7,909 bases of DNA from Bacillota bacterium (GTDB lineage: Bacteria; Bacillota; Clostridia; Oscillospirales; Ruminococcaceae). Position numbers and translations under genes: made by a program. The DNA lies in the NCBI GenBank assembly GCA_023460035.1, contig JAEWRN010000027.1:1-7909 (forward strand), given 5' to 3'. The notes under the pieces were generated by a model that saw only the letters and a program-made list of their open reading frames with translations, was not told where the DNA came from and did no database searches. Below are positions 1 through 5,747 of this stretch, piece by piece (within the stretch, counting starts at the first letter, position 1; each line of letters begins with the position of its first letter).

Positions 1-422
1 AGTCCCCTCTTTTGGTCGATGGAAAGAGGGGTTTCTCAAGGGGGGAAACGTCGAAAGGTTTCCCCCTTGAGCGGTCTTTTTCCCGCTGCTTTTTCTGGCG
101 GCAGAAAAAGCGGCGCCTGCGGAGCAAAACACCCTTCGGCGTTGTGCCGAACACACCCCGCGCCAGCGAGAACCACCCCTGCTCCAAAACTCCAAGCACA
201 GATGCCGCCTCAAAGCGGCACAAGGGGACCCCCCGGCGAGGGTTCCCCACGCCAAAACAGTCCCCCGGACTGTTTTGCCGCCCCTCCTGCGCTTTTGAAC
301 GATTAAAGCACGCTTGGGGTTTCACCAAGCCTGCCAGCTTTTTGAAAAAAGCTTGACCAAAAACTTTTAATCTGAAAAGGTCGGGACTGACACTCCCCGC
401 GCCGGCGGCAGCAGCCCTGCCC
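1..422. repeat. Noncoding array of about ten consecutive hairpins
   Basis: I see no credible gene here; the two plus-strand open frames are low-complexity and have no family features. The stretch is a nearly continuous run of inverted repeats. Stems pair 4-12 with 23-31, 35-49 with 58-71 (one bulged G), 88-97 with 102-111, 135-140 with 146-151, 203-208 with 215-220, 224-231 with 240-248 (bulge), 254-263 with 267-276 (10 bp perfect, 3-nt loop), 312-317 with 325-330, 336-343 with 346-353, and 364-368 with 375-379. It begins right after the stop of the terminase large subunit, where a portal gene would normally follow. It could be a structured noncoding RNA, a dispersed repeat of the host genome, or DNA-level secondary structure. 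The strand of any transcript cannot be told from the sequence. Confidence 0.6.
254..276. terminator. Perfect 10-bp hairpin with T4 flanks
   Basis: AAAACAGTCC at 254-263 pairs exactly with GGACTGTTTT at 267-276 around a CCC loop. The A/T ends give a short T run on both strands, so it could act as a weak bidirectional terminator. On the minus strand it lies about 150 nt downstream of the terminase large subunit stop. It is also one unit of the hairpin array, so a terminator role is inferred from its shape only. Confidence 0.35.
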
Positions 423-1679
423 CTAAAACTTCACCCCCCGCCGTGCCATATCCCCCTCGCAGGCGTAGCGCACGGCGTCGATGTGGTGGTTATCCCGGTC
501 GGGGTACTGCGAAAGCAGCCGCCCTTCGCGGTCGCGGCCGATGGCGTAGCCGCAAAACTCCCGCGCCGTCTCGGGGCAGCGCACCGGGTCGATGATAATC
601 TCCTCGAGGTCGGAAAGCCATTTGATGCCATAGGTCACCGAATCGGGGCCTTTTTTGGCGCCCGTCACCCGCAGGCCCCAGTCGCGCATCTCGTCGATGC
701 TTTTCGGCTCGGCCGAATCGCAGATTATCCGCGCTGTTTTAGCCTCGCTTTTGATCTGCACCGCCGCCGCCCGGTTGGAGATGCGCAGCGCGTGCAGCTC
801 AAAAAACAGATACAACCGCCTGCGCGCCGCGTCGAAATGCCCGACGTTATAAGCGAACGGGTCGGCGGCGTAGCCCCAGTCGATGCCGCGGCGCAGGTTA
901 TCGAACCGCGCAATCTCGGCGGCGGAAATGGCGCGCAGCGTCACATTTTTAAACACCTCGCCGCCGGTGCCCACCGCCTCGCCCAGATATTCGTGGCGGT
1001 AGGCCTCGGGCCGCACCTGCGCCAGATGTTCGGCCTCGGCCAAAAACTGTGCGCCCAGCCAGGCGCGCGGCACGCCGCGGTAATCGGAATGGTGCACGAG
1101 CGTATCCCCGCGCAGCGCGGCCTCGGCCACCGCGCGGTTGACCCACTCTCCGGGCGATTTCGGCGGGTTGAAGGAATAAAAGTTGACGAACTGCTCGCCG
1201 CCACGGTTGACCGACTGCAACACGCTGCGGATTTTCTCCGCACCCTCCAGCTCGTTGACCTCCTCAAACCACGCGTATTTGATATACCCGCGCTCGGCCT
1301 TGACCGATTTAAGCTTGGCCGCGTCGTCAAGGCCCCGGAACAGAATGCTCTGCCCGCCCGGCAGGTAGGTCAGCTTCAGGGGCGAAAGCGACGGCTCCCA
1401 CAGCGTTTGCAGCCCCAGCGCCCCCACGGCCCACAAAAGCTGCGCGAACACCGATTCCCGCAGCGTCACCGAATAGCGCCGCAGCACAATGGCGTGGGTG
1501 CTGGCGCCCCGCTCGGCGTCGCGCATCAGGCACAGCAGCAGCTCCAAGCTGATAAAGGAAGATTTTGTCGAGCCGCGCCCGCCCTTCAGCCAATAATGCG
1601 TGTGCCGCGCGGCCTTTAAATCCTCATGCACCGCGTCGAACGCGGGCGCGATAAGCTGCGTCAGCCGAACGTCACCCAT
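423..1679 (-). CDS. Phage terminase large subunit, PBSX/Terminase_3 type
   Basis: This is the packaging motor that cuts concatemeric phage DNA and pumps it into proheads through the portal. The 418-residue length is normal for PBSX-type large terminases. The N-terminal ATPase shows Walker A GGRGSTKS at residues 33-40, a Walker B region ending YAWFEE at 135-140 with the paired acidic residues, and a coupling-type YSFNPP at 168-173. The C-terminal RNase H-like nuclease shows GIDWGYAADP at 266-275 (first Asp 267), IICDSAEPKSIDE at 318-330 (Asp 321) and DRDNHHIDAVRYA at 394-406, which supplies the last acidic metal ligands. The ATG overlaps the stop of the small subunit by 8 nt and has only a weak G-rich ribosome site, so translation is probably coupled. 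No catalytic residue is visibly lost. The odd point is that no portal gene follows before the window ends. Confidence 0.93.
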   Translation of the reverse strand: MGDVRLTQLIAPAFDAVHEDLKAARHTHYWLKGGRGSTKSSFISLELLLCLMRDAERGASTHAIVLRRYSVTLRESVFAQLLWAVGALGLQTLWEPSLSPLKLTYLPGGQSILFRGLDDAAKLKSVKAERGYIKYAWFEEVNELEGAEKIRSVLQSVNRGGEQFVNFYSFNPPKSPGEWVNRAVAEAALRGDTLVHHSDYRGVPRAWLGAQFLAEAEHLAQVRPEAYRHEYLGEAVGTGGEVFKNVTLRAISAAEIARFDNLRRGIDWGYAADPFAYNVGHFDAARRRLYLFFELHALRISNRAAAVQIKSEAKTARIICDSAEPKSIDEMRDWGLRVTGAKKGPDSVTYGIKWLSDLEEIIIDPVRCPETAREFCGYAIGRDREGRLLSQYPDRDNHHIDAVRYACEGDMARRGVKF

Positions 1680-2025
1680 CCGCCCCGCCCCCGTCGGCCA
1701 TGCCGGATTTTCCCGCCTTTTTGCCGTTTGCGCCCTGCGCCAGCCGCTCGCCGATATCGTCGAGAATCTTCACCGGCGAAGCCGGATAGTCCGCCGCCGA
1801 GCCGGTCAGCTTGTGATATTTGGCCAAAAGCTCCAGCGCGCGGATGCGTTCGGGCACGCTGGCGGTATTTTCCACCGTGTTGCCCTGCCGGTCGGTCGCG
1901 GCGAAGGCCCGCCGCCCCAGGCCGATGTCGGTCAGCTCGCGCAGCACCTCGTCGGCGGTCGCCGTCTCCTTTTTCGCGCCGGGGTGTTTGGGCGGCGCTT
2001 CGCCTTCCACTCGTTTTTTTGGCAT
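1672..2025 (-). CDS. Phage terminase small subunit-like protein, short
   Basis: This is probably the DNA-recognition partner of the large terminase encoded just downstream (8-nt overlap ATGGGTGA). In the 117 residues, 24-34 (ADEVLRELTDI) and 59-73 (ERIRALELLAKYHKL) match the pattern of the C-terminal half of Terminase_2/PBSX small subunits, where a conserved 'R-ALELL-K' helix follows an EVL..LT helix. The helix-turn-helix of about 50-60 residues that normally opens this family is missing. Residues 1-22 are instead a Lys/Pro-rich basic tail, and the C-terminus (98-117) is a Gly/Lys/Ala low-complexity tail. The start is supported by AAGGGAGA about 7 nt upstream of the ATG. No in-frame upstream extension was found. 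It may be N-terminally truncated or a naturally short form. The assignment rests on that helix plus position. Confidence 0.7.
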   Translation of the reverse strand: MPKKRVEGEAPPKHPGAKKETATADEVLRELTDIGLGRRAFAATDRQGNTVENTASVPERIRALELLAKYHKLTGSAADYPASPVKILDDIGERLAQGANGKKAGKSGMADGGGADG

Positions 2026-2163
2026 CCAGCCATCTCCCTTCGGTAATCAATTCACGGCCCCCGCCGGTCAAACAGCCTGCCCGCGGCCGCTTTTGTAACG
2101 ATGCAGCGCCGCGCGCCCGCCTGTTTTGCGCCCCGGGGGAACCGCGTATCCGCGCAAAGAAAA

Positions 2164-2183
2164 GGGACAGCTGCCGCTGCCCC
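2164..2183 (-). terminator. Terminator-like hairpin in the terminase leader
   Basis: On the minus strand GGGGCAGC (2183-2176), loop GGCA, then GCTGTCCC form an 8-bp stem with one G-U pair, followed directly by TTTTCTTT. This is a good intrinsic terminator shape. It lies about 17 nt beyond the candidate -10 of the terminase promoter and about 140 nt before the small-subunit start. It could end transcripts arriving from the replication operon, or act as a promoter-proximal attenuator that late regulation must overcome. Confidence 0.5.
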
Positions 2184-2199
2184 AAATCTTCGCATTTAC

Positions 2200-2238
2200 A
2201 GAATAGCACATCCCCGCCGTGGCTTTCTATGGTCAAAA
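2200..2238 (-). promoter_or_regulatory. Candidate late promoter of terminase operon, shared motif copy 1
   Basis: On the minus strand TTTTGACCATAGAAAGCCAC (2238-2219) is followed by three bases, GGGG, and then an extended -10-like TGCTATTCT (2208-2200). The same 20-bp block, the same GGGG offset and a TGnTAnnnT element occur upstream of the replication operon at 5336-5373. TTGACC is 25 nt from the TATTCT hexamer, too far for a normal -35. I therefore infer an activator site with an extended -10 promoter. The terminase start codon lies about 175 nt downstream. Confidence 0.5.
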
Positions 2239-2340
2239 ACAAAAAGCAGCCGCATACGGGCCGCCAACGCCGGATATCGGGGCGGGCCCTGACGCCGCCG
2301 CCCTCCCCGGCGGGTGCCGGCTGCCTGCATCCGCTTTCTC

Positions 2341-2377
2341 AAAACGGCAATGCCGCGGCAATCTGTTCTGCCGTTTT
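2341..2377. terminator. Hairpin with T4 flanks, possible operon terminator
   Basis: AAAACGGCA at 2341-2349 pairs with TGCCGTTTT at 2369-2377. The loop itself contains the palindrome TGCCGCGGCA (2351-2360), so a branched or cruciform fold is possible. The T run is only four on each strand. It lies between the replication operon and the terminase operon and could separate their transcripts. Confidence 0.35.
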
Positions 2378-2690
2378 ATCAAAGATTCGTATAAACCGCC
2401 GTGCAAACCCGCATCCTTCCCCCCGGCAACATGCCGTTGCCCTTTGGCCCGTCCTTTTCCGGCTGCACCCTGGCCGCCGCGCTTTCAATACAGCCCCACC
2501 GGATGAGGCAAAACACTCTGCGCCGCTCCTGCCAAAATTCCCGCCGCCAGCAAAATACCCGTTTTAATGGTTTTGACTATAAGGAACTTCCCCGTTGTTT
2601 TTCAGGTGTTGGCAACGCCCGGATAAGCCTGAAATTTGCAGGGTGCGGGCGGCAGGCATCTTTTAAAACGGCAGCCCCGCGTCTTATGCT

Positions 2691-2730
2691 AAACACTGAT
2701 TAAAACGCAAAAAGATTAAATTTTGCAGGC
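2691..2730 (+). repeat. Solo end of the palindromic MITE-like repeat
   Basis: AAACACTGATTAAAACGCAA at 2691-2710 is the exact reverse complement of 7205-7224, the right end of the repeat at 7077-7232. The next bases (AAAGATTAAATTTTGC) resemble the sub-terminal part of that element. No matching partner end is visible within several hundred bases on either side, so this is a fragment or one-ended remnant. Confidence 0.6.
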
Positions 2731-2842
2731 GCCGGCGCCAAGAGCGCGCCGTTGCCACTTTTTATTTTAAACTCCCTTTTTATTTATGAACACCGTTTGT
2801 TATTGCTTTGCGCGCCCGGCTTGCACCGGCGTTCAGGCGCCG

Positions 2843-3364
2843 TTAAAGCGCGCTGTCCGGGGTGCACATCAGGGTCAGCGCACGGTCGTGCAGGCGCAGC
2901 GTCCAGCGGTAATCGCAGGTTAAAGCGGCCGCGACCTCTTCCCAGGTCAGGCCGTCTATGTAACGGTATTCCAGCAGCAGCCGCAGCCGCTGTTCCGGCA
3001 CGGTTGAAATCGCCAGCCCAATGCCGCGGCGCAGCTCGGTCGCGTCCACCAGCCGCTCGTAAAGCAGGTTGCGCAGCTCGACCATTTCGTCCACCGCCGA
3101 CTGGATGCGGTCCTCACCCCGGTGCGCGGGGGCGTGCGAAAAACTGCTTGTCATCCGCTGGGCGCGCGACTCCCATCGGTTTATTTCCTCCTCAAGGCGT
3201 CTCAGTTCCCGCTCGTTGTCGCCGTACAGGCTCAAAAACCGTTTTTTGGCGGCCAGTATTTCCTTTGCGGAAACAGCCCCTTTGCGGATTTTCCTGCCTT
3301 CCGGCTCCGTGGCGGGCAGCGGGTTTTCCAACTGCAATCGGTTTCTTATCTGGGTGTGGGTCAA
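2843..3364 (-). CDS. DUF1492/ArpU-like phage transcriptional regulator
   Basis: The predicted 173-residue protein has a charged, probably coiled-coil middle (about 33-70 and 84-112, many Glu/Arg/Leu heptads). Its C-terminal helix-turn-helix, at about 122-165 (EQRLRLLLEYRYIDGLTWEE and on), resembles sigma-70 region 4. This is the architecture of the DUF1492, RinA and ArpU-type regulators that switch on late packaging genes in Gram-positive phages, and it sits in the usual place, just before the terminase. The open frame extends farther upstream, but the likely start is TTG at 3364. AGGAGG lies about 7 nt upstream, and TTGA overlaps the stop of the DnaC-like gene by 4 nt. The upstream extension overlaps that gene and is Gly/Ala/Pro-rich shadow. 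Last gene of the replication operon. Its target is inferred, not shown. Confidence 0.78.
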   Translation of the reverse strand: MTHTQIRNRLQLENPLPATEPEGRKIRKGAVSAKEILAAKKRFLSLYGDNERELRRLEEEINRWESRAQRMTSSFSHAPAHRGEDRIQSAVDEMVELRNLLYERLVDATELRRGIGLAISTVPEQRLRLLLEYRYIDGLTWEEVAAALTCDYRWTLRLHDRALTLMCTPDSAL

Positions 3365-4194
3365 GATTTTTCCTCCTCTCCCAACAGGGCAAGGGCGCGC
3401 CGGCGCTTTTGCTGCCGCACCGCCTCGCGGCGGGTGTGCCCCGGCGCCACCACCGCCACGCACAGCTCGGCAATGCGGTCGTAGATGCGCTCATAGCGCA
3501 AATCCGCCGGGTTTTTAAGCTCTTCAGCTGTGAGGTTGGTGGTGACAATCAAAGGCTTGCCCGCGCGGTAACGGGTATCGATAACCAGAAAGAGCTGTTC
3601 AAGCGCATAGTCGGTGCTGCGTTCGCTGCCCAAATCGTCCAAAATCAGCAGGCTGCACGCCGCCAGCTCGCTTAGCAGTTCCGATTTATCCCATCGGCTT
3701 TGCAGGTCGGCAAGCAGGCGCGGCAGCGAGCGCATTCGCACCGAAACGCACCGCGCCACCAGCGCATTGGCCACGCAGGCCGCCGCAAAGGTTTTGCCGC
3801 TGCCCACCTCGCCGGTGAACATCGCGCCGATGTTCTCGGCATAAAGCCGGTCAAAGCGCCCGGCATAGCTTTTGGCCCGGTCGATGAGGGTGCTTGGCTG
3901 CGCCGTTTCAAAGCGGCAGGCTTGCAGCGCCGGCTCGCCAAAGCACAGCCCGCGCAGGCGGCTAACCTCGGCGTTGTGCGCCTGTTGCTCGGCCTCGCGC
4001 TTTCGCAGGGCCTCTTTCTCCTCCATGCAGCGGCACATCACCGGGACGACGCGCTGCTCGCCAAACAGGGTGACGATGTGCTGGCGCGGGGTGTTGCAGT
4101 TCGCGCAATGGCGCAAGCCGTTCCGGAGGTAGGTTCCAGCATCGGGCACAGCCTGTTCGGCGCGGGCAATCAAGCCGTTTAAGCAGTCGTTCAT
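3361..4194 (-). CDS. DnaC/IstB-like AAA+ helicase loader
   Basis: This is a 277-residue phage ATPase, expected to load the host replicative helicase onto the phage origin together with the DnaD-like protein encoded just upstream. A probable zinc finger near the N-terminus uses Cys 30, 33, 54 and 56, followed by a charged helix at about 57-80. The AAA+ core has Walker A GEVGSGKT at 128-135, Walker B LLILDDLG at 182-189, a sensor-1 TTN at 218-220 and a conserved RIYDRI at 236-241 that carries the candidate arginine finger. I chose ATG 4194, which overlaps the upstream TGA as ATGA with GAGG 7 nt before it, over the in-frame TTG at 4200, which would touch the ribosome site. All motifs look intact. 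IstB-type transposition helpers share the fold, but no transposase is present, so a phage replication role is preferred. Confidence 0.9.
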   Translation of the reverse strand: MNDCLNGLIARAEQAVPDAGTYLRNGLRHCANCNTPRQHIVTLFGEQRVVPVMCRCMEEKEALRKREAEQQAHNAEVSRLRGLCFGEPALQACRFETAQPSTLIDRAKSYAGRFDRLYAENIGAMFTGEVGSGKTFAAACVANALVARCVSVRMRSLPRLLADLQSRWDKSELLSELAACSLLILDDLGSERSTDYALEQLFLVIDTRYRAGKPLIVTTNLTAEELKNPADLRYERIYDRIAELCVAVVAPGHTRREAVRQQKRRRALALLGEEEKS

Positions 4195-5036
4195 ATGCAA
4201 TCCTCGCTTTCGTATTTTTTTGTGGTGGAAAGGCCGCAGGGTTCACGCGGGCTTGCCCGGGCGGCCCCGCCGCACACCGTGCTGTTGTCGTTCTGCGCTT
4301 CCCACCGGCGGACGGCCGCCCGCCAGTCCACCATGGGCGATATGCCGACCCGCCAGCCCTTGGCGGCGTAAAAATCGACAAACCGCCGGGCAATAATGCC
4401 GTTCTTTCGCTGTTGGCAATAGGCCGCCACCTCTTTGACGGTGGGGGGAATAAAGCGGCAGGCGCCGCCTTGCGCTTCGATTTGGGATTCGGATTCAACT
4501 TCGGATTGGGATTGGGATTCGGATTCCGCGCCCGCGCGAGCCGCAAATTGCCGCAGATCGCCGCCGTTTGCAGGCGCTTTTTGCGCTTCGCCGCCGTTTG
4601 CCGCCGTCTGCGGCCGGTTGCCGCAGCTTGCCGCGGCCGATGGCGGCGCCTGCGCACCGGACGTCAACCCGCCCTGCGGTGGCGCGGCGGCATCCGGGCC
4701 TGTCTCCCCGGGCGGCGGGGGATATTTTTCCCTGGTGCAGCGCAGCCGCTGGTGCTTTTGCCAGTTGCAAATGTAAAGGTAGGGCTTGTCCGCCACCGTA
4801 TAACAGGCAATCAGCCCCACTTGGGCCAGACGGTTGACGGCGCTCGTCAGCTGCGCTTCGGGAATATCGGGGCGGGTTGTGAAAAGCTGCGAGCGCAAAA
4901 ACGCGGGCCGGGCGTCCAGCCTGCCATAATCGTCCACCCGAACCATCAGGCGGTAGAACACCGTCTCTTCAAAGAAAGTCAGGCGGTCAAGGTCGTCGGA
5001 ATAGCAGATGCTCTCTTTTAAAATGCGGTTGGGCAT
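4191..5036 (-). CDS. Phage replisome organizer / DnaD-like replication protein
   Basis: The predicted protein has 281 residues in three parts. Residues 1-105 are a winged-helix domain of the 'phage replisome organizer N-terminal' type: it opens MPNRILKESICYSDDLDRLT, contains RVDDYGRLDARP (33-44), and ends CNWQKHQRLRCTREKYPPPP (90-109). Residues 110-190 are a low-complexity linker ending in an alternating Ser/Glu/Gln stretch (170-186). Residues 194-250 are the C-terminal DnaD-like helical piece with FIPPTVKEVAAYC, FVDFYAAKGWRVG and WRAAVRRWE. Such proteins bind the phage origin and recruit the helicase loader, here the next gene, joined by a 4-nt ATGA overlap. AGGAAAGGGG lies about 9 nt before the ATG. 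The tail after 250 is unrelated low-complexity sequence. Confidence 0.88.
   Translation of the reverse strand: MPNRILKESICYSDDLDRLTFFEETVFYRLMVRVDDYGRLDARPAFLRSQLFTTRPDIPEAQLTSAVNRLAQVGLIACYTVADKPYLYICNWQKHQRLRCTREKYPPPPGETGPDAAAPPQGGLTSGAQAPPSAAASCGNRPQTAANGGEAQKAPANGGDLRQFAARAGAESESQSQSEVESESQIEAQGGACRFIPPTVKEVAAYCQQRKNGIIARRFVDFYAAKGWRVGISPMVDWRAAVRRWEAQNDNSTVCGGAARASPREPCGLSTTKKYESEDCI
4481..4527. repeat. Hexamer tandem repeat inside the replication gene
   Basis: The plus strand carries repeated GGATTC/GGATTG hexamers, interrupted once by AACTTC. On the coding strand they give the alternating Ser-Glu-Ser-Gln linker of the DnaD-like protein. The six-base unit preserves frame, so slippage would change linker length without breaking the protein. 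Confidence 0.75.
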
Positions 5037-5053
5037 GGCGGAAGGCCCCTTTC

Positions 5054-5305
5054 CTAAAAAATGCAGTTATGCTGCGAGAGCGCGCGGCAAAGGGCGTTTT
5101 GCGCCGTCTCGTTTTGCGCCAGCAATTGCTCCAGGCGGGGGCACGCTTCGGGTGCCGCCGTAAAAAGCCGGTTTTGAAGCGCGAAAGCTTCATGCCGCAG
5201 GGTATCCAGCTGCTCAAACAGCCGCTGTGCCGGGGGGTCCGGCGGTTCTTCGGGCGGGTCTATGGTGTTTTCAGGAAAATGAGGAAAATAATTATAAAGT
5301 TTCAT
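5054..5305 (-). CDS. Small hypothetical protein, first gene of replication operon
   Basis: I do not recognise this 83-residue protein. It begins MKLYNYFPHFPENTIDPPEE, has a Pro-rich stretch at 10-26, and then a probable long amphipathic or coiled-coil helix at about 28-78 with regular Leu/Ala/Gln spacing; there is no signal peptide, membrane segment or metal motif. The start is supported by a strong AAGGAGG 10 nt upstream of the ATG. It lies 17 nt before the DnaD-like gene and directly behind the shared promoter-like block, so it leads the operon. A role in phage replication or as an accessory factor follows from position only. Confidence 0.65.
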   Translation of the reverse strand: MKLYNYFPHFPENTIDPPEEPPDPPAQRLFEQLDTLRHEAFALQNRLFTAAPEACPRLEQLLAQNETAQNALCRALSQHNCIF

Positions 5306-5335
5306 AGAATTTTTTCCTCCTTTTTATATGTTCTA

Positions 5336-5373
5336 TCCTAACATAACCCCTCAGTGGCTTTCTATGGTCAAAA
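5336..5373 (-). promoter_or_regulatory. Candidate promoter of replication operon, shared motif copy 2
   Basis: On the minus strand the 20-bp block TTTTGACCATAGAAAGCCAC (5373-5354) recurs, then three bases, GGGG, and TGTTAGGAT (about 5343-5335). This is the same arrangement as upstream of the terminase. The TAGGAT hexamer with its TGn extension would place transcription start about 25 nt before the ribosome site of the 83-residue gene. The 25-nt interval from TTGACC argues for an activator box rather than a standard -35. Confidence 0.55.
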
Positions 5374-5439
5374 CCCGCGGCGCGCCCGGGCCGCGCACAT
5401 ACAGGCGGTCAACTTGAAAACGCTGTTATAGCCATACCA

Positions 5440-5640
5440 CCAGAAAAACGACACAAGATTGGCGGAGCTGTTCTGTAACTGACAAGGCGGATGCAGATGG
5501 GCTGGCGCCCTTTAAGGACGACACGCGGTCAGGTGCAAAACAAACCGTCAGGACGTCTTGGTTTTCCAGGGCGCTTCTGATTAATTCAGGAGCAGTTTAC
5601 CAGCGGCTAATTTCGCGCTGCACGGCGGGCGCTTGGGAGG
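5440..5640 (+). repeat. Degenerate copy of the palindromic MITE-like repeat
   Basis: The 18-bp block GCAGATGGGCTGGCGCCC at 5493-5510 is identical to 7141-7158, and the following TTAAGGA and CAG-CAAAA pattern also matches. TCTGATTAATTCAGG at 5576-5590 is identical to 6923-6937, and AGCGGCTAATTT at 5602-5613 resembles the sub-terminal part of the other copies. The order suggests a mosaic or two damaged copies. No gene is seen between the replication operon promoter and the terminator at 5670. Confidence 0.6.
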
Positions 5641-5669
5641 CGGGCAACGCCGCCCTGCGGTTTAACTGC

Positions 5670-5725
5670 AAAAGGGCATTGCCCGCCGTACGCCTTCAGG
5701 GGTGCGCGGCGGGCAATGCCCTTTT
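5670..5725 (-). terminator. 19-bp perfect hairpin terminator
   Basis: The arms at 5670-5688 and 5707-5725 are exact inverted repeats (AAAAGGGCATTGCCCGCCG) around an 18-nt loop. The outer A/T pairs give a TTTT run at the end of the transcript on either strand. It lies 22 nt beyond the stop of the 264-residue gene and is probably its terminator. Because it is symmetrical it may also block transcription from the opposite side. Confidence 0.75.
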
Positions 5726-5747
5726 ATCCTGTTATGTCCTGTCGCTG

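Larger units (their letters stand above)
2240..2842. other. 600-bp gap without a convincing gene
   Basis: No minus-strand open frame of useful length continues the phage operon here, and the plus-strand frames are GC-rich, Pro/Arg/Ala-rich and lack ribosome sites and recognisable motifs. What can be seen is a hairpin at 2341-2377, an isolated repeat end at 2691-2710, and AT-rich sequence at 2755-2790. In related prophages small genes such as an HNH endonuclease often lie between the DUF1492-type regulator and the terminase; none is recognisable here, which suggests a deletion or an insertion of non-phage DNA. Confidence 0.5.

Noticed and set aside
12..356. 114-codon plus-strand open frame
   Set aside because: It crosses nine hairpins of the array and its translation is low-complexity. 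No ribosome site fits. Similar frames are often called as hypothetical proteins but the hairpins explain the sequence better.
483..1619. 378-codon plus-strand open frame
   Set aside because: It lies wholly antisense to the terminase large subunit, whose motifs are clear. High GC produces long antisense frames, and there is no family motif in it.
1661..2242. 193-codon minus-strand frame overlapping the terminase small subunit
   Set aside because: It is in a different frame, Arg/Gly-rich, without a good ribosome site. The 2025 start in the other frame gives the recognisable helix and the 8-nt overlap with the large subunit.
1626..2567. 313-codon plus-strand open frame
   Set aside because: Pro/Arg/Ser-rich low-complexity translation running antisense to the terminase genes and through the promoter region. 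No motif supports it.
2752..3675. 307-codon plus-strand open frame
   Set aside because: Antisense to the regulator and helicase loader genes, with no recognisable domain.
2219..5373. 20-bp direct repeats read as phage attachment sites
   Set aside because: The similarity extends as a gapped, promoter-like pattern (GGGG, then TGnTAnnnT) and each copy lies upstream of a minus-strand operon. No integrase is present, and the copies would enclose only the replication genes.
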